DNA from: Synaphobranchus kaupii
Taxonomy: Eukaryota > Chordata > Actinopteri > Anguilliformes > Synaphobranchidae
Assembly: GCA_029718625.1 (NCBI GenBank)
Contig: CM056381.1
Coordinates: 55,546,157-55,610,156, forward strand
Direction of reading: 5' to 3'
DNA length: 64,000 bases
Within the stretch, counting starts at the first letter, position 1. The number at the start of each line of letters is the position of its first letter. Below, piece by piece: positions 46,671 to 56,556 of this stretch. Made by a program: the position numbers and the translations under genes. The notes under the pieces are model-generated. The model was not told where the DNA came from. It saw only the letters and a program-made list of their open reading frames with translations, and did no database searches.

Positions 46671-46990
46671 AGACAAGTGACAAATTCTTTCAATTGTGCA
46701 TAATATATCAGCAATAACCTTAAGAAAAATAACTACAGTTAAGTATAACAATACTACGATACTATAGTAAACGGGGAAAAAGACAAGTGACACATTCTTT
46801 CAATTGTGCATATATAAGATATTAGCAATAAACTTAAGAAATATAATGTATAAAGTATATACTATGATACTTTAGTAACCAGAAAGAGACAAGTGAAAAA
46901 TGTGTTGTCTAAAACTATGCATGTGTCATCTAAAACTGTTGGTCTAAAACTGTGCATGTGTCATCTAACATAATTTCTATAAACTGTGCA
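46671..46990 (+). repeat. Tandem repeat, ~108-bp units then a short-unit array
   Basis: Units start AGACAAGTGA at 46671, 46781 and 46887 (periods 110 and 106), each carrying TTCTTTCAATTGTGCATA and GATACT(A/T)TAGTAA. From ~46900 a shorter array repeats CTAAAACTGTGCATGTGTCA-like units. It directly precedes the DIRS element. Confidence 0.8.
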
Positions 46991-47013
46991 TGCGTTGTCT
47001 AAAACTGCAGGTC

Positions 47014-47199
47014 TAGAATGTACGGGTTACGGATGTAACCCTGGTTCTATGAATACGGTCAACACGCCATGGTATGGGTCATCCTCGCCGAGAGGAGGAG
47101 CTGCTAGGAGACTGTTTATCAAATTAACCACCACTATGGGCGGAACCACGTCACGCCATAAATATGGCACTTGTACGCCGCCCGACCTCTTTTGCCGAC
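47014..47199 (-). repeat. 3' inverted terminal repeat of the DIRS element, with extension
   Basis: 47043-47199 is the inverse of 52448-52602. 47014-47042 extends further out and is mirrored only in the internal complementary region. Confidence 0.88.
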
Positions 47200-47253
47200 T
47201 TGAGGGCACTTGCCGTCCTGAGGGCGCAAGGTTCCCCGCCTGACCACGCTGCG

Positions 47254-47343
47254 TGGCGTGTTGACCGTATTCATAGAACCAGGGTTACATCCGTAACCCG
47301 TACGTTCTATTTCATACCGGTCAACACGCCACGGTATGGGTCA
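47254..47343. repeat. Internal complementary region (ICR) of the DIRS element
   Basis: 47254-47303 is the exact reverse complement of the outer 3' end 47020-47069 (50 of 50 bases). 47304-47343 is the same sequence as the reverse complement of the outer 5' end (52562-52602). The ICR thus joins complements of both ends, the arrangement proposed to template circle closure in DIRS-1. Confidence 0.88.
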
Positions 47344-47522
47344 CAGAGTACCAAATAACGTCAGGCGGGGGTTGTAGTGGGGTAACCAGGACCGCAGGGT
47401 CATAGCATGAGTGCGGATCCTGTCAAATAAAATACACCACCGGCTGCTGTTCTACCAGAAGAGCAAGCTCAAGTGGGAAATGTGGAACATAACCACCGGG
47501 TGATAAAAACCCTGAATCATCA

Positions 47523-48692
47523 CTAATTTACATATGAGGCAACCGATGCTGATGACACTACGTCCAGGTCATAAAACCTGGCGAAAGTGAGTGATGAGGC
47601 CCAGCCCGCCGCTGCACAAATGTCAGCGAGTGGGGTACCACGTAGTAAGGCCCAGGAGGTAGCTACACCCCGAGTGGAGTGAGCTACCACGCCTGAGGGA
47701 GGGGGCACGGCAGAGCTGCTGTAAGCCGTGGAAATCGTCTCTACGATCCAGTGGGCCAAGCGCTGTTTAGACAGGGCAAGCCCCTGCGTAGCCCCTCCAT
47801 AACCCACAAACAGGTTATTAGTTCTCCTAACCGCACTTGTGCGGGAGATGTAAGACCGCAGGGCCCGGACAGAGCACAGTGAGTGCAGTCTGGCCTCATC
47901 AGGGGTCTCATGGGGAGGAGGATGAAAAGCCTCCAACATGATTGGCCGAGAGACGTATGACCGCGAGAGGACCTTAGGCCGAAATGCGGGGTTGGGGCAC
48001 AGAGAGACCGGTGAGCTACTGTCCCCCAACTGCATACAGGCTGGGTGTATCGACAGTGCATGCAGCTCGCTCACACGCCTCGCGGAGGCGATAGCGAGCA
48101 GGAAGGCCGTCTTAAAAGAGAGGAGCTTTAGGAGCCCATCCAGGGGCTCGAACGGCGGCTCAGTGAGGGCATTCAAGACCAGCTGCAGGTCCCATGAAGG
48201 GACTGCGTTAGATCTAGGCGGCCAAAGCCGCCTGGCTCCTCTGAGGAATTGGCTGGCGAGAGGGTGAGCTCCCACTGTCCGGCCCTCGATACGGTCATGG
48301 CAGTCTGAAATGGCCGCCAGATAACCCCTGAGCGTGGATTCTGCCAGACCTTCTTCAAAGAGGGACTGGAGAAACGCCAAAATGACTGATACGTCACACC
48401 GGGTCGGGCTAGACTCGTTCGTTTGGCACCAGCGGCTGAACCTGCCCCACTTCCCGGCATACAGCGCCCTCGTGGAGGGGGCCTTAGACGCCTGAAGTGT
48501 CTCCAGCACTGCTGACTCTAGGCCCTGCGGGCACCTCCGTCCACGGGCCAAACATGCAGGTTGAAAAACTCCGGGTTCGGATGCCACAGCAGGCCCTGGG
48601 CCTGCGACAGCATATCCGCCCTGGTTGGGAGGCGCCAGGGGGTGCCCTGTAGCGACTCCCTTAGGTCCGCCATCCATCTCTGTTGGGGACAA
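47523..48692 (-). CDS. DIRS tyrosine recombinase
   Basis: 389 codons, no stops. The N-terminal core-binding region has KAPSTRALYAGKWGRFSRWC and ESTLRGYLAAISDCH. The catalytic domain has SARRVSELHAL (first Arg), AHSTRGVATSW (the HxxR pair) and FARFYDLDV (candidate nucleophile Tyr). It would integrate the circular DNA intermediate in place of a DDE integrase. The start codon used here overlaps the end of the RT frame by 32 bases, as usual in DIRS. The last residues end 180 bases before the ICR. Confidence 0.92.
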   Translation of the reverse strand: MSPTEMDGGPKGVATGHPLAPPNQGGYAVAGPGPAVASEPGVFQPACLARGRRCPQGLESAVLETLQASKAPSTRALYAGKWGRFSRWCQTNESSPTRCDVSVILAFLQSLFEEGLAESTLRGYLAAISDCHDRIEGRTVGAHPLASQFLRGARRLWPPRSNAVPSWDLQLVLNALTEPPFEPLDGLLKLLSFKTAFLLAIASARRVSELHALSIHPACMQLGDSSSPVSLCPNPAFRPKVLSRSYVSRPIMLEAFHPPPHETPDEARLHSLCSVRALRSYISRTSAVRRTNNLFVGYGGATQGLALSKQRLAHWIVETISTAYSSSAVPPPSGVVAHSTRGVATSWALLRGTPLADICAAAGWASSLTFARFYDLDVVSSASVASYVN

Positions 48693-50259
48693 TCAGCAGA
48701 ACCTGTGCCCCTGAGTTCCTGATCCTTGCCAGAACTGTGGGCAGGAGAGGCAAGGGGGGAAAAGCATAGAGCAGGGCTGGAGGCCACTGGTGTGCCAGCG
48801 TGTCCACGCCCAATGTCCCCGCCGTGCCCACCATTGAGTACCACAGGGGGCAGTGAGCATTCTCCCTGGATGCGAAGAGGTCCACCTGTGCCTCCCCGAA
48901 GCGGGACCAAATGGACTGCACGATATCTGGGTGCAGGCGCCATTCCCCTGGTCTCGGGCCACCCCTGGACAGCATATCGGCTGCCACATTGGCTGTGACC
49001 GGCATGTGCACTGCCCTCAGGGACATGCCTTGAGCATGTGCCCATAGCAGGATCTGGTATGCTTTCGCATGCAGGGTTGGGGATCGAACCCCACCCTGGC
49101 GATTGATGTAGGCGACTACCGTGGAGCTGTCTGTCCGGATGAGAACATGTCTGCACCAGACCACTGGGCGGAAATGGATCAATGCCCGAAGCACTGCCTC
49201 CATTTCTAGCAGGTTTATATGTTTGCCTGCCCATGAGGGGCTCCATGAACCCTGCACGGACTGGCTCCCTCTGACAGCTCCCCAGCTGGTCTTGGAGGCG
49301 TCCGTGGTGATTGTCACCCTTAAACCTACTGGCCCCAAAGGAACGCCCTCCTTGAGGCCAGGGGTGGTGAGCCACCAATCCACTGGTTCCAGGCACTTCT
49401 GGGTAATAGGGAGGAGTCGCCGCCCGTCTTCGTGCGGGCTCACTCCTTGTGTCGTCGCCCAACGCTGTAACGGGCGCATATGCAGCAGCCCAAGTGGCAC
49501 AACCTGAGCGGCTGAGGCCATCAGGCCGAGCAGCCTCCGGCAATGTCTCACTGTCATCTGCCGCCCTGCGGCGAAATGGGACAGACTCTTCATCAGAACC
49601 TGTTGCCTCTCTGGGGTTAGAGAGGCCCGCATGGACCCCGAATTCAAAACCAGGCCCAGGAAAACCCTCTCTCTGGAGGGGGTGAGGTGGCTCTTTTCCC
49701 TGTTCAGGGTCAGGCCCAAGCTGGCCAAGTGGGCCAGTACCGACCTCGTATCCTCTCTCGCTCGCTCCACTGACGGAGCACAGATTAGCCAGTCATCCAG
49801 GTAGTTCGCAATGCGAATACCTTGGCGACGGAGTGGGATCAGCGCGGCATCCATGCACTTCGTAAAAGTGCGTGGGGCCAGGGCTAGGCCAAAGGGGAGG
49901 ACCGAGTACTCGTACCCTGTGCCCTTGAAGAAAAAGCGGAGGTACTTCCGGTGATCCCGGTGTATGGGGATATGGAAGTACGCATCCCTCAGATCCACAG
50001 AGGTGAACCAATCGCCATCTCTCACCTGAAGGAGGAGACTGGCGAGGCGGAGCATGTGGAAGGGCAGGTGCTTTAAAAAGCGGTTGAGCACTCTCAGGTC
50101 TAGGATGGGGCGGAAGCCCCCATCCTTCTTGGGAGCCAGAAAATAGGCTGAATAAAACCCCCGTCCCACTGCCACCGAGGGCAGGGGTGTTATTACTCCC
50201 TTCTCTAGCAACACCAGAATCTCGTTGGAGAGAGCTCGTGCAGCAGCCCCGTTTCTCAC
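48661..50259 (-). CDS. DIRS reverse transcriptase / RNase H
   Basis: 533 codons including stop, open from the GTG at 50259; the natural frame continues further upstream. RT motifs are PKKDGGFRPILDLRVLN, VDLRDAYFHIPIHRDH, SVLPFGLALAPRTF and the catalytic IANYLDDWLI. RNase H follows: ITTDASKTSWGAV, NLLEMEAVLRAL, LIRTDSSTVVAYINRQGG and ADMLSRGGP. A C-terminal tail has AQVDLFASRENAHCPLW. Upstream, residues like YRLQFNTRPP lie in the neighbouring frame at ~50330-50295, and a run of eight C (plus-strand G at 50287-50294) is one base longer than needed to stay in frame. This could be a true +1 or a homopolymer error. Confidence 0.9.
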   Translation of the reverse strand: MRNGAAARALSNEILVLLEKGVITPLPSVAVGRGFYSAYFLAPKKDGGFRPILDLRVLNRFLKHLPFHMLRLASLLLQVRDGDWFTSVDLRDAYFHIPIHRDHRKYLRFFFKGTGYEYSVLPFGLALAPRTFTKCMDAALIPLRRQGIRIANYLDDWLICAPSVERAREDTRSVLAHLASLGLTLNREKSHLTPSRERVFLGLVLNSGSMRASLTPERQQVLMKSLSHFAAGRQMTVRHCRRLLGLMASAAQVVPLGLLHMRPLQRWATTQGVSPHEDGRRLLPITQKCLEPVDWWLTTPGLKEGVPLGPVGLRVTITTDASKTSWGAVRGSQSVQGSWSPSWAGKHINLLEMEAVLRALIHFRPVVWCRHVLIRTDSSTVVAYINRQGGVRSPTLHAKAYQILLWAHAQGMSLRAVHMPVTANVAADMLSRGGPRPGEWRLHPDIVQSIWSRFGEAQVDLFASRENAHCPLWYSMVGTAGTLGVDTLAHQWPPALLYAFPPLPLLPTVLARIRNSGAQVLLIVPNRDGWRT

Positions 50260-50412
50260 CCGAGTAGGGATAACCCCGCAAAAGCGGGGGGGGCCTGGTG
50301 TTGAATTGGAGCCTGTACCCCGACTCCAAAGTGTTGAGCACCCAAGGACATCGGGTACATAGACTTTGCGAGATGAAGAGGGGAAAAACGCGGTGCCAGA
50401 GGCTGGTAACCG

Positions 50413-51759
50413 TCAGCGACGGGACCGGCCTCGGGAAGCTGACTTACCGGGGGGTTTTCGGAACCGCGCCCCGTCCCGCCAAGAATGCCGGGGCCTCGGC
50501 TCCGGGAAGTCGGATGAAGGCCCCTGAAAGGCCCTGTGCACCCCAGTGGGGGTGGGGCCTGAGGCTGGGGGAGCTCCGCGAAAAAAACGGTTCCCGAACG
50601 CCCCGCGTGCTGGGGGCCGCGGGGCTGGAGCCCGTCCTACTGCCCCCAACATCTCTCTCGCCCTGCGTGACTGCTCCAAGGCAGCCTCTGCAGGCGGCCC
50701 GAACACCTGCCCCGGGACTACTTGGGCGGTAAGGGCTGCTACCTGTTCCTGGTCCGCTAGACCGGACTGAGCCAGCCACACCTGGCGGCGTGCCAGGACG
50801 AGTGAGGACATGGAGTGCCCCAGGGCTTGGGCATGAGCACTAGCCCCGCGCATCATAATGTCCACCACACGCAGCATCTCTCTTGCTGAGTCACTGGGGG
50901 CAGCGGAGGACGTATCCTGCAGCATACCCTCCAGGTACACCAGCAGTAGTGCGTTGGTGTTGGCCAGTCGGGCCGCAAGGGCGGCGGACTGATAAGCCTT
51001 ACACACCCGCTTGTCAGTAGCCCTGCATCGCTTATTGGAATGCTGTGAATCACTATCAGACCTATAGGTAGTGCCTGCGAGCAGCGAAAACATAGGCCCA
51101 ATCTGTGGAGGGGCCGCCAACCCATAGGGCGCGGCACCCGCCATATTGGCCAACTGGGTCCTGGGGAGCACATAGGCCCCAGGAGACTGCCAGGATGCCT
51201 GTAGTTCTGTCAGAAAATCGGGCAGAGGTGGTAATGCCTCTGCCCTCGGCCGCTGAACGCCGCGGCTGAAAAGTGAGGGAGCAGGAACCGCCACGGGGGG
51301 GAGGCGAGCATGCTCCGCCGCCCTGAGAATCACCACCCGGTCGGAGGGATCCAAGGGCGGGAGCTCAGAAGCGCAGTTGCTTTCCTGGCCAGACCCTGAC
51401 CCCTCCTCAGTCCCAGACTGTTGGGGGTCCGTCTGACGGTACAGGCTATCCGACGCCGTCGTAGACAGCTCGTCGGGGTGACGGCAGGAAGGTCCAGGCA
51501 ACGGGCCTCAGGGGTCCCGGGGCCTGGGTGTCTGCTGCTGTGATGCTACCAGCCCCTGAAGGGTCTGCTGCATCGCCTGCACCTGTAGCTGAAGCTGATA
51601 GAACTCCGGTTCCTGATGCTTACGCTTTCTAGTGCGCTTCTTGGCCCCAGCCCCCCGAGCATGTGGCTCCATATCATGCTCCACAAACGCTGATTGCCCA
51701 GGTGGGACGTCCTCCCCAGACGTCCCACCATCTCCCGGATTCTGTACACCTTCCGACAT
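50413..51759 (-). pseudogene. DIRS gag, one in-frame TGA
   Basis: ATG at 51759 (MSEGVQNPGDGGTSGEDV). An N-terminal basic patch (KKRTRKRKHQEP) and a Gln-rich helix (QLQLQVQAMQQTLQGL) are followed by TGA at 51508-51510. The same frame then runs 362 further codons without interruption to 50413. The C-terminal half carries PPLPDFLTELQASW, VCKAYQSAALAARLANTNALL and an Arg/Gly/Pro-rich tail (APAPRPPARGAFGNRFFRG), typical of fish DIRS gag. The stop may be a mutation, a recoding site or an assembly error. It overlaps or abuts the start of the RT region. Confidence 0.85.
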
Positions 51760-51773
51760 GCTTAGCCCGGAAG

Positions 51774-52064
51774 TGTGTCCAACACCAAGCCAAGGGCCCG
51801 AGTCAGTGGTACTGAAGGACCGCGAGGGGGTGTGGAAGCCTCAGGCAGCGTCTGCTCTCACGAGCAGAGAGGCCCCTTTCGGCTGTTTTCTTAAAAAAAT
51901 TTTTTAGCTGGAGCGGCAGCGTGCTGCCCACCACTAACAGGAATGGCGTATGTCCGACACCAAGCCAAGGGCCCAATCAGTGGTACTGAAGGACCGCGAG
52001 GGGGTGTGGAAGCCTCAGGCAGCGTCTGCTCTCACGAGCAGAGAGGCCCCTTCCGGCTGTTCTC
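51774..52064 (-). repeat. Duplicated ~116-bp block in the DIRS leader
   Basis: CACCAAGCCAAGGGCCC...GAGAGGCCCCTT occurs at ~51781-51890 and again at ~51956-52064 (period ~175), each followed by an A/T homopolymer stretch. Lies between the 5' terminal repeat and gag. Confidence 0.88.
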
Positions 52065-52447
52065 TTTTTTTTTTCTTTTTTTTTTTTAGTTACTGTATTG
52101 TCGCTGTGCAACTAACAAGTGAATCAACACAATGCCTAATATGGCTAGCATAAACAGAAAGATATTAGTACAACCAATAATAATTTCTGTATGAAAGAAA
52201 AATGACAGCCCTCTGCCTTCCACTTATACCGACAAAGGAAAGAATTTAATCCTTACCGCGGCTGAAAGCAATCAGAAGGATATCGGACGTAGCGAACGAA
52301 CAGCAACAAACCGCGTTGCTGGGGGAGGGAAAGCCCCGGAAACGTACTCCGAACAGGACATAGCTCCGGGCGCTCGGGAGAGGCAAGAAAAAAGATCGCA
52401 ATTATCGCAAACTAAACAAACACAGTCGCAGTCTCAACCTCGAGGAG

Positions 52448-52602
52448 GCAAAAAGAGGTCGGGCGGCGTACAAGCGCCATATTTATGGCGTGACATGGTT
52501 CCGCCCATAGTGGTGGTTAATTTGATAAACAGTCTCCTAGCAGCTCCTCCTCTCGGCGAGGATGACCCATACCGTGGCGTGTTGACCGGTATGAAATAGA
52601 AC
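52448..52602 (-). repeat. 5' inverted terminal repeat of the DIRS element
   Basis: Inverse of 47043-47199. Contains the palindromic CCATATTTATGG, a possible TATA-type promoter for the minus-strand transcript. Confidence 0.9.
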
Positions 52603-54967
52603 TACAGCGCTTCATGCCTGCCGCTGGATGCTGTTGGATGTAGACACCATACTGTACTCCACTAGGGGGCTGAGTGAACAAAAAAGTAAAAAATGATGGA
52701 GAGCCAAACAGATCAAAAGCCAACGCAAACTAGACACCACATATCCAGTTGGAAAGCCTGCGTTACCCAATTTTATGTTGCTATGTAAAAATGAAGTTTG
52801 TTTGCGGGGTCATTTGAATCAACGCGATAATCAAAGTTTTTCCAAAAAATAAGTTTTTTTTTAATTTTCATTTTAACACTGTAATTCAAAAGACATACAG
52901 TATTTGGAAGAACTTAACCGATGTTTAGTTTAGGAAGATTCATTGAACATGAGCAGAGACTGAATGAATGCAGACATGGAGTGAACATTATTGTTTTAAA
53001 TAAAATTAGTGTGTAATTAATCACATTCATAGACTTAAATAGTTAAGTTCAAATCAACATATATGATTTTTATAAAACTGCATTTTTTACAGATTGTTTT
53101 CATGTGGGTAAACACATTGCATGACCTAGCTAGCCCTACTGTGGCTAGCTAGCTACACTGTCATACACACTTTATACACACAATAACATTTAGCTATCCT
53201 TCGTGGCCAGCCAGCTCCGCTAGCCAGCATAACAAACAGCATACATAAACATTTAACCAGCAAGTAGCAATAGTCTCTATGATCGTCACATACATTGTAG
53301 TTGAAGAGTTTTTTGAGACTCATTTCTTTCTTTTTTAGACTCATTTCTTTTGTTATCATCTCAGTCTTTGGCCATGTTTATGAATTGCTAAAGGAACAAA
53401 CGAGACACCACCTATCCAGTAATTCTAGCGAGAGATATCCAGAGCACAGCGCTACCTAGTTCGACAGCTGACGCAACCCCGCCGGACATCCCGTGCGACC
53501 CAGTTGGATAGCGCAGAGCTCGTAGCTACCCAGATGGATTGCTTGCGTTACCCAACTAGATATGTCGAGATGTCCACTGGGAGGCACCGGATGATTGGAT
53601 AGGTGGTGTCTTGTTAAGTGGATATATCTTGCTTAACAATTGGGTAGGGCAGAGCAATTGTATATACAGTGTCTAGTTTGCATCGGCTTTAGAACTGTTT
53701 GACTCTCCATAAAATAGTGTGTTAAGCCAACCAGTGAACACTAGCCCAGCCTAATCCCATGATACAGTACGTTAATTTCCAACACGTGCACACACTCATG
53801 CCTGCCCGCACGTCCAGCTGTTTCACTGCATCTTACTGTTTTCTTCATCACAAACACTTATTTTAATTCGTTTTCATAGCCTAGTCTAGGTTCTCGCACA
53901 TTAAACAACAATAAGTAATTATACTGCATTATATGTAACACTTTATCTCTCCATATTTTTACAGTCTTACCTTGACACATTCAACAACAACAATTACTGA
54001 ATTCTTAACATTTTTATTTTATGGACATCGGTTGGTTGGTTGGTTGCAATTGGGACAAAATGACATAAGTGCGGGACTGATTAAAAAATCTGAAAATATA
54101 CTTCCAACGAGTCAAAAGAGTTTATCTGTTGAAAATCTTTTGATTATCTCCTGAATTACTGTGATGTACAATTATCCACTTTGGGTAGATCTTTGGACAC
54201 CAAGGTACACCGTTTCAAATTGCCTCATAGGATTTCAGCAGTAATACATATCACTTTCATATTTTGTACACATGCAGACAGGAGGTTTGCAAACCAGAAA
54301 ATGTCTTAAAGTTTAACCTTATTCACATATTTTACTCTCAGGTGTTCACTGTAAACTAGAGTGGTGGAACTTTGTTTTTCACCAGGGATCGTGCATTCAC
54401 TGCCCATAATTTACATCTGAGTTATGAAAATAATTTAACTTAAGGCATGATAATAAATGGTACCAGGTTTTTCTTTAATTTAAGCCATTATTGGTGTTTG
54501 TACATTGATATCTGGAGTTATAAAGCTTTAAACAGAACAGTACAATACAGACGAAAATGGGTGAAATTAAGCCTCTGCGCAAAGGGGTTAAAGCAGTTTC
54601 CCTTTTTCTTTTAAATTTTTCCCCCAATATAGATTTCTCAAAAAATAACTACAATATTTGTAGTTGCAAAGGATCATCATATTTTCTGACTAGTAGGCAC
54701 AACCATTCTATTTACGTAGTCAGTATTCTTTGACTTTGATTGCGTTAAAGGTATGGGTTTCAGTACCCTTTATTTCAAGCTGACAAATCACGACTGCTTC
54801 CGACAGGAGCCAAGTGCTTAACAGACCCATGCTCACAACATTGATTTGACCCCTGCTGATAAAAAAACAGGATTGGTGGAGGCTTCCTCACTGGCTGGGG
54901 ACTCATTAAACAGAATTAGCATGATGGGAGCCAATAATCAATCAATCCATTTTATTTTTATATAGTG
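52603..54967. other. Non-coding, one small inverted-repeat element
   Basis: No gene. Around 54350-54600, on the minus strand, lies a dispersed repeat related to 57110-57300 (shared core GTTTAAAGCTTTATAACTCC). Confidence 0.4.
53403..53611. mobile_element. ~209-bp MITE with AGACACCACCTATCCA ends
   Basis: Ends AGACACCACCTATCCA (53403) and TGGATAGGTGGTGTCT (ending 53611) are exact inverse copies of 16 bases. The interior is GC-richer than its surroundings and has no ORF. A related end, AGACACCACATATCCA, occurs at ~52731. Confidence 0.75.
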
Positions 54968-55319
54968 TGTGGCACAGCACTGGGGAATGCTGCTGTACAA
55001 ACAGGAAAAAAAAACAGAAAAAGCGTTAAATAATAGAATTTATTATGCTCTTTGACACAAAACAAGAAAATGTTCACCAAAATAAAGAAACACAGGACCA
55101 AGGAACACAGCAACCAGTCAAAACCAAAAACCCTCTCCAAAACGCAACCAAAAAGTTAACTGGGCCTGATGAACCAGGCCCTTTTCTAGGGAAAAGTAAT
55201 CAGTTGAAAGGGGAGCAGCTGCACGGAGTATGATTAAAGACACCTGGCTCCCCTCTCTGGGTGTAATGGCGGTGCCGTCCAACAGAAGGCAGCACCCCAC
55301 ATCCCTTCCTGGCACCACA
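54968..55319 (-). repeat. LTR-like segment (possible solo LTR)
   Basis: On the minus strand, TGTGGTGCCAGGAAGG...GTGCTGTGCCACA, with an AATAAA signal near the 3' side (TTTATT at ~55039). No exact target duplication was found, so it could also be a degraded or partial copy. Confidence 0.45.
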
Positions 55320-55931
55320 GGTGCTCAAAGTGTCAGAGGGACCTGACCAGTTACGAGAAAAATACCAAAGCTCGGCACAACAATCATTTATATACAGATC
55401 ACATAAAAGTGCAGTCAAAAATTATGTGTGTTCAGAAGCCAGGCAACAGGTAGTTAACATTAGATTCAAGATGATGGGGGAGGGAGGAGTGAGGCAGGCT
55501 GCAGTAGCTCAACTAAGTCCTCTGAGCCACAGCAGTTAGGAGTAATGGTAACAGTCGAGAGAGGCAGTGAAATTAGTACATCTCAACCATGATATACACG
55601 TACATATATGATGTTTTCTTTTGTTTGTTGCTGAAGTATTTAAATAGAAACAGAATAATATCTAATAATACAGCATGTGATCCAGCCACATAAGAAAAGA
55701 AAGAGAGGGAGGGAAATTTTGCAAGATCACAAATTTTTTTATTTATTTTTTTGTTTCTAGTTTTCGGCATACGATTAGTTTGTTTTGCAGTGTTGTTAGC
55801 TTGTTTGGAGTGCTTTTGTTGGACTTGTGCGGTTCTGGCATGCTTTGGACTCCTCCTGACTCTGATTCTTCAACTGGCTTTGCCTTATCTGTATACTTGT
55901 TCACCATCAATGCCTCGCTTACCTGACTGTT
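55320..55931. other. Non-coding, nothing recognised
   Basis: A hydrophobic ORF at 55751-55999 overlaps duplicated segment A and lacks homology; not called. Confidence 0.35.
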
Positions 55932-56248
55932 TAAGAAAATTAGTACTATTACTTATTTGCCATCATCTGACCCACAAACATGTCTGGATACGTTTGTAAA
56001 AATGATATATGTACGCTTTTTTCTAGGTAAAAATATTACTCATTTTTATCTGCATTTATTTATTCATCCCCCCTTTCTCTATTGTATATGATGTTTCTTG
56101 ATATAAATGTCTGTTTGTGAATTGTAAAGAAATTTGTAGCAGCACTTAACATTTTAAAACCTGTACATTTTCTAAAGTAAACTTGCCAACAAAGTATAAC
56201 CATATCCTTTCTGGAGTGTAATTATTCATCAACTGTTAAAAACATTAA
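55932..56248 (-). repeat. Duplicated segment A' (inverted partner of 16076-16382)
   Basis: Reverse complement of 16076-16382 with scattered mismatches and small indels. Confidence 0.85.
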
Positions 56249-56295
56249 TTGAAATCATATGTTGTTCCATGAGGCACAATCTCTTCACATGCTAA

Positions 56296-56556
56296 GATGA
56301 AGAAACACAGGGCCAAGTTGCATTAAATAATTTAGGAAAGTTTGGATAGCATTGCTTTGGAATAGAGCTAGTTTATTTAGTGTGAGCTACAATAAGCAAT
56401 ATTGTTAGTTGTAACTTGGCCACATTTTGATATCAATACTTTTAAAGGCAGGCCTAGTTTTTGCAAGTTGGAATTAAGGACTTATAGACAGTGCTATGTA
56501 GGCTATGCGTGAGTAACTTGTTTTTTTGTTTTTTTTTACGTCGGAGGCGTTTTTGA
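56296..56556 (+). repeat. Duplicated segment B' (direct partner of 16726-16975)
   Basis: Same orientation as 16726-16975; differs mainly by a T-rich insertion near 56521-56537. Confidence 0.85.

Larger units (their letters stand above)
47014..52602 (-). mobile_element. DIRS retrotransposon, nearly intact
   Basis: Minus-strand element of ~5.6 kb with gag, RT/RNase H and a tyrosine recombinase, plus inverted terminal repeats (52448-52602 at the 5' side, 47043-47199 at the 3' side). An internal complementary region lies at 47254-47343. The 3' repeat has an outer extension (47014-47042) absent from the 5' one, as in DIRS-1. There are no target duplications, as expected for recombinase-mediated insertion. 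Two lesions are visible: a TGA in gag and one extra base in a C-run at the start of RT. Confidence 0.93.

Noticed and set aside
48518..49543. 341-codon ORF on the minus strand
   Set aside because: Entirely within the DIRS RT/RNase H region in another frame; its composition is a shadow of the real CDS.
51774..52064. CRISPR-like or satellite array
   Set aside because: Only two units, ~175 bases apart, in the leader of a retrotransposon; an ordinary internal duplication.
54968..55319. Solo LTR with target duplication
   Set aside because: Ends look LTR-like, but the flanks (TAGTG and GTGCT) do not match, so it is listed only as LTR-like.
55751..55999. 82-codon hydrophobic Cys/Leu-rich ORF
   Set aside because: Overlaps the duplicated non-coding segment A' whose partner at 16076-16382 does not keep the frame; no homology.
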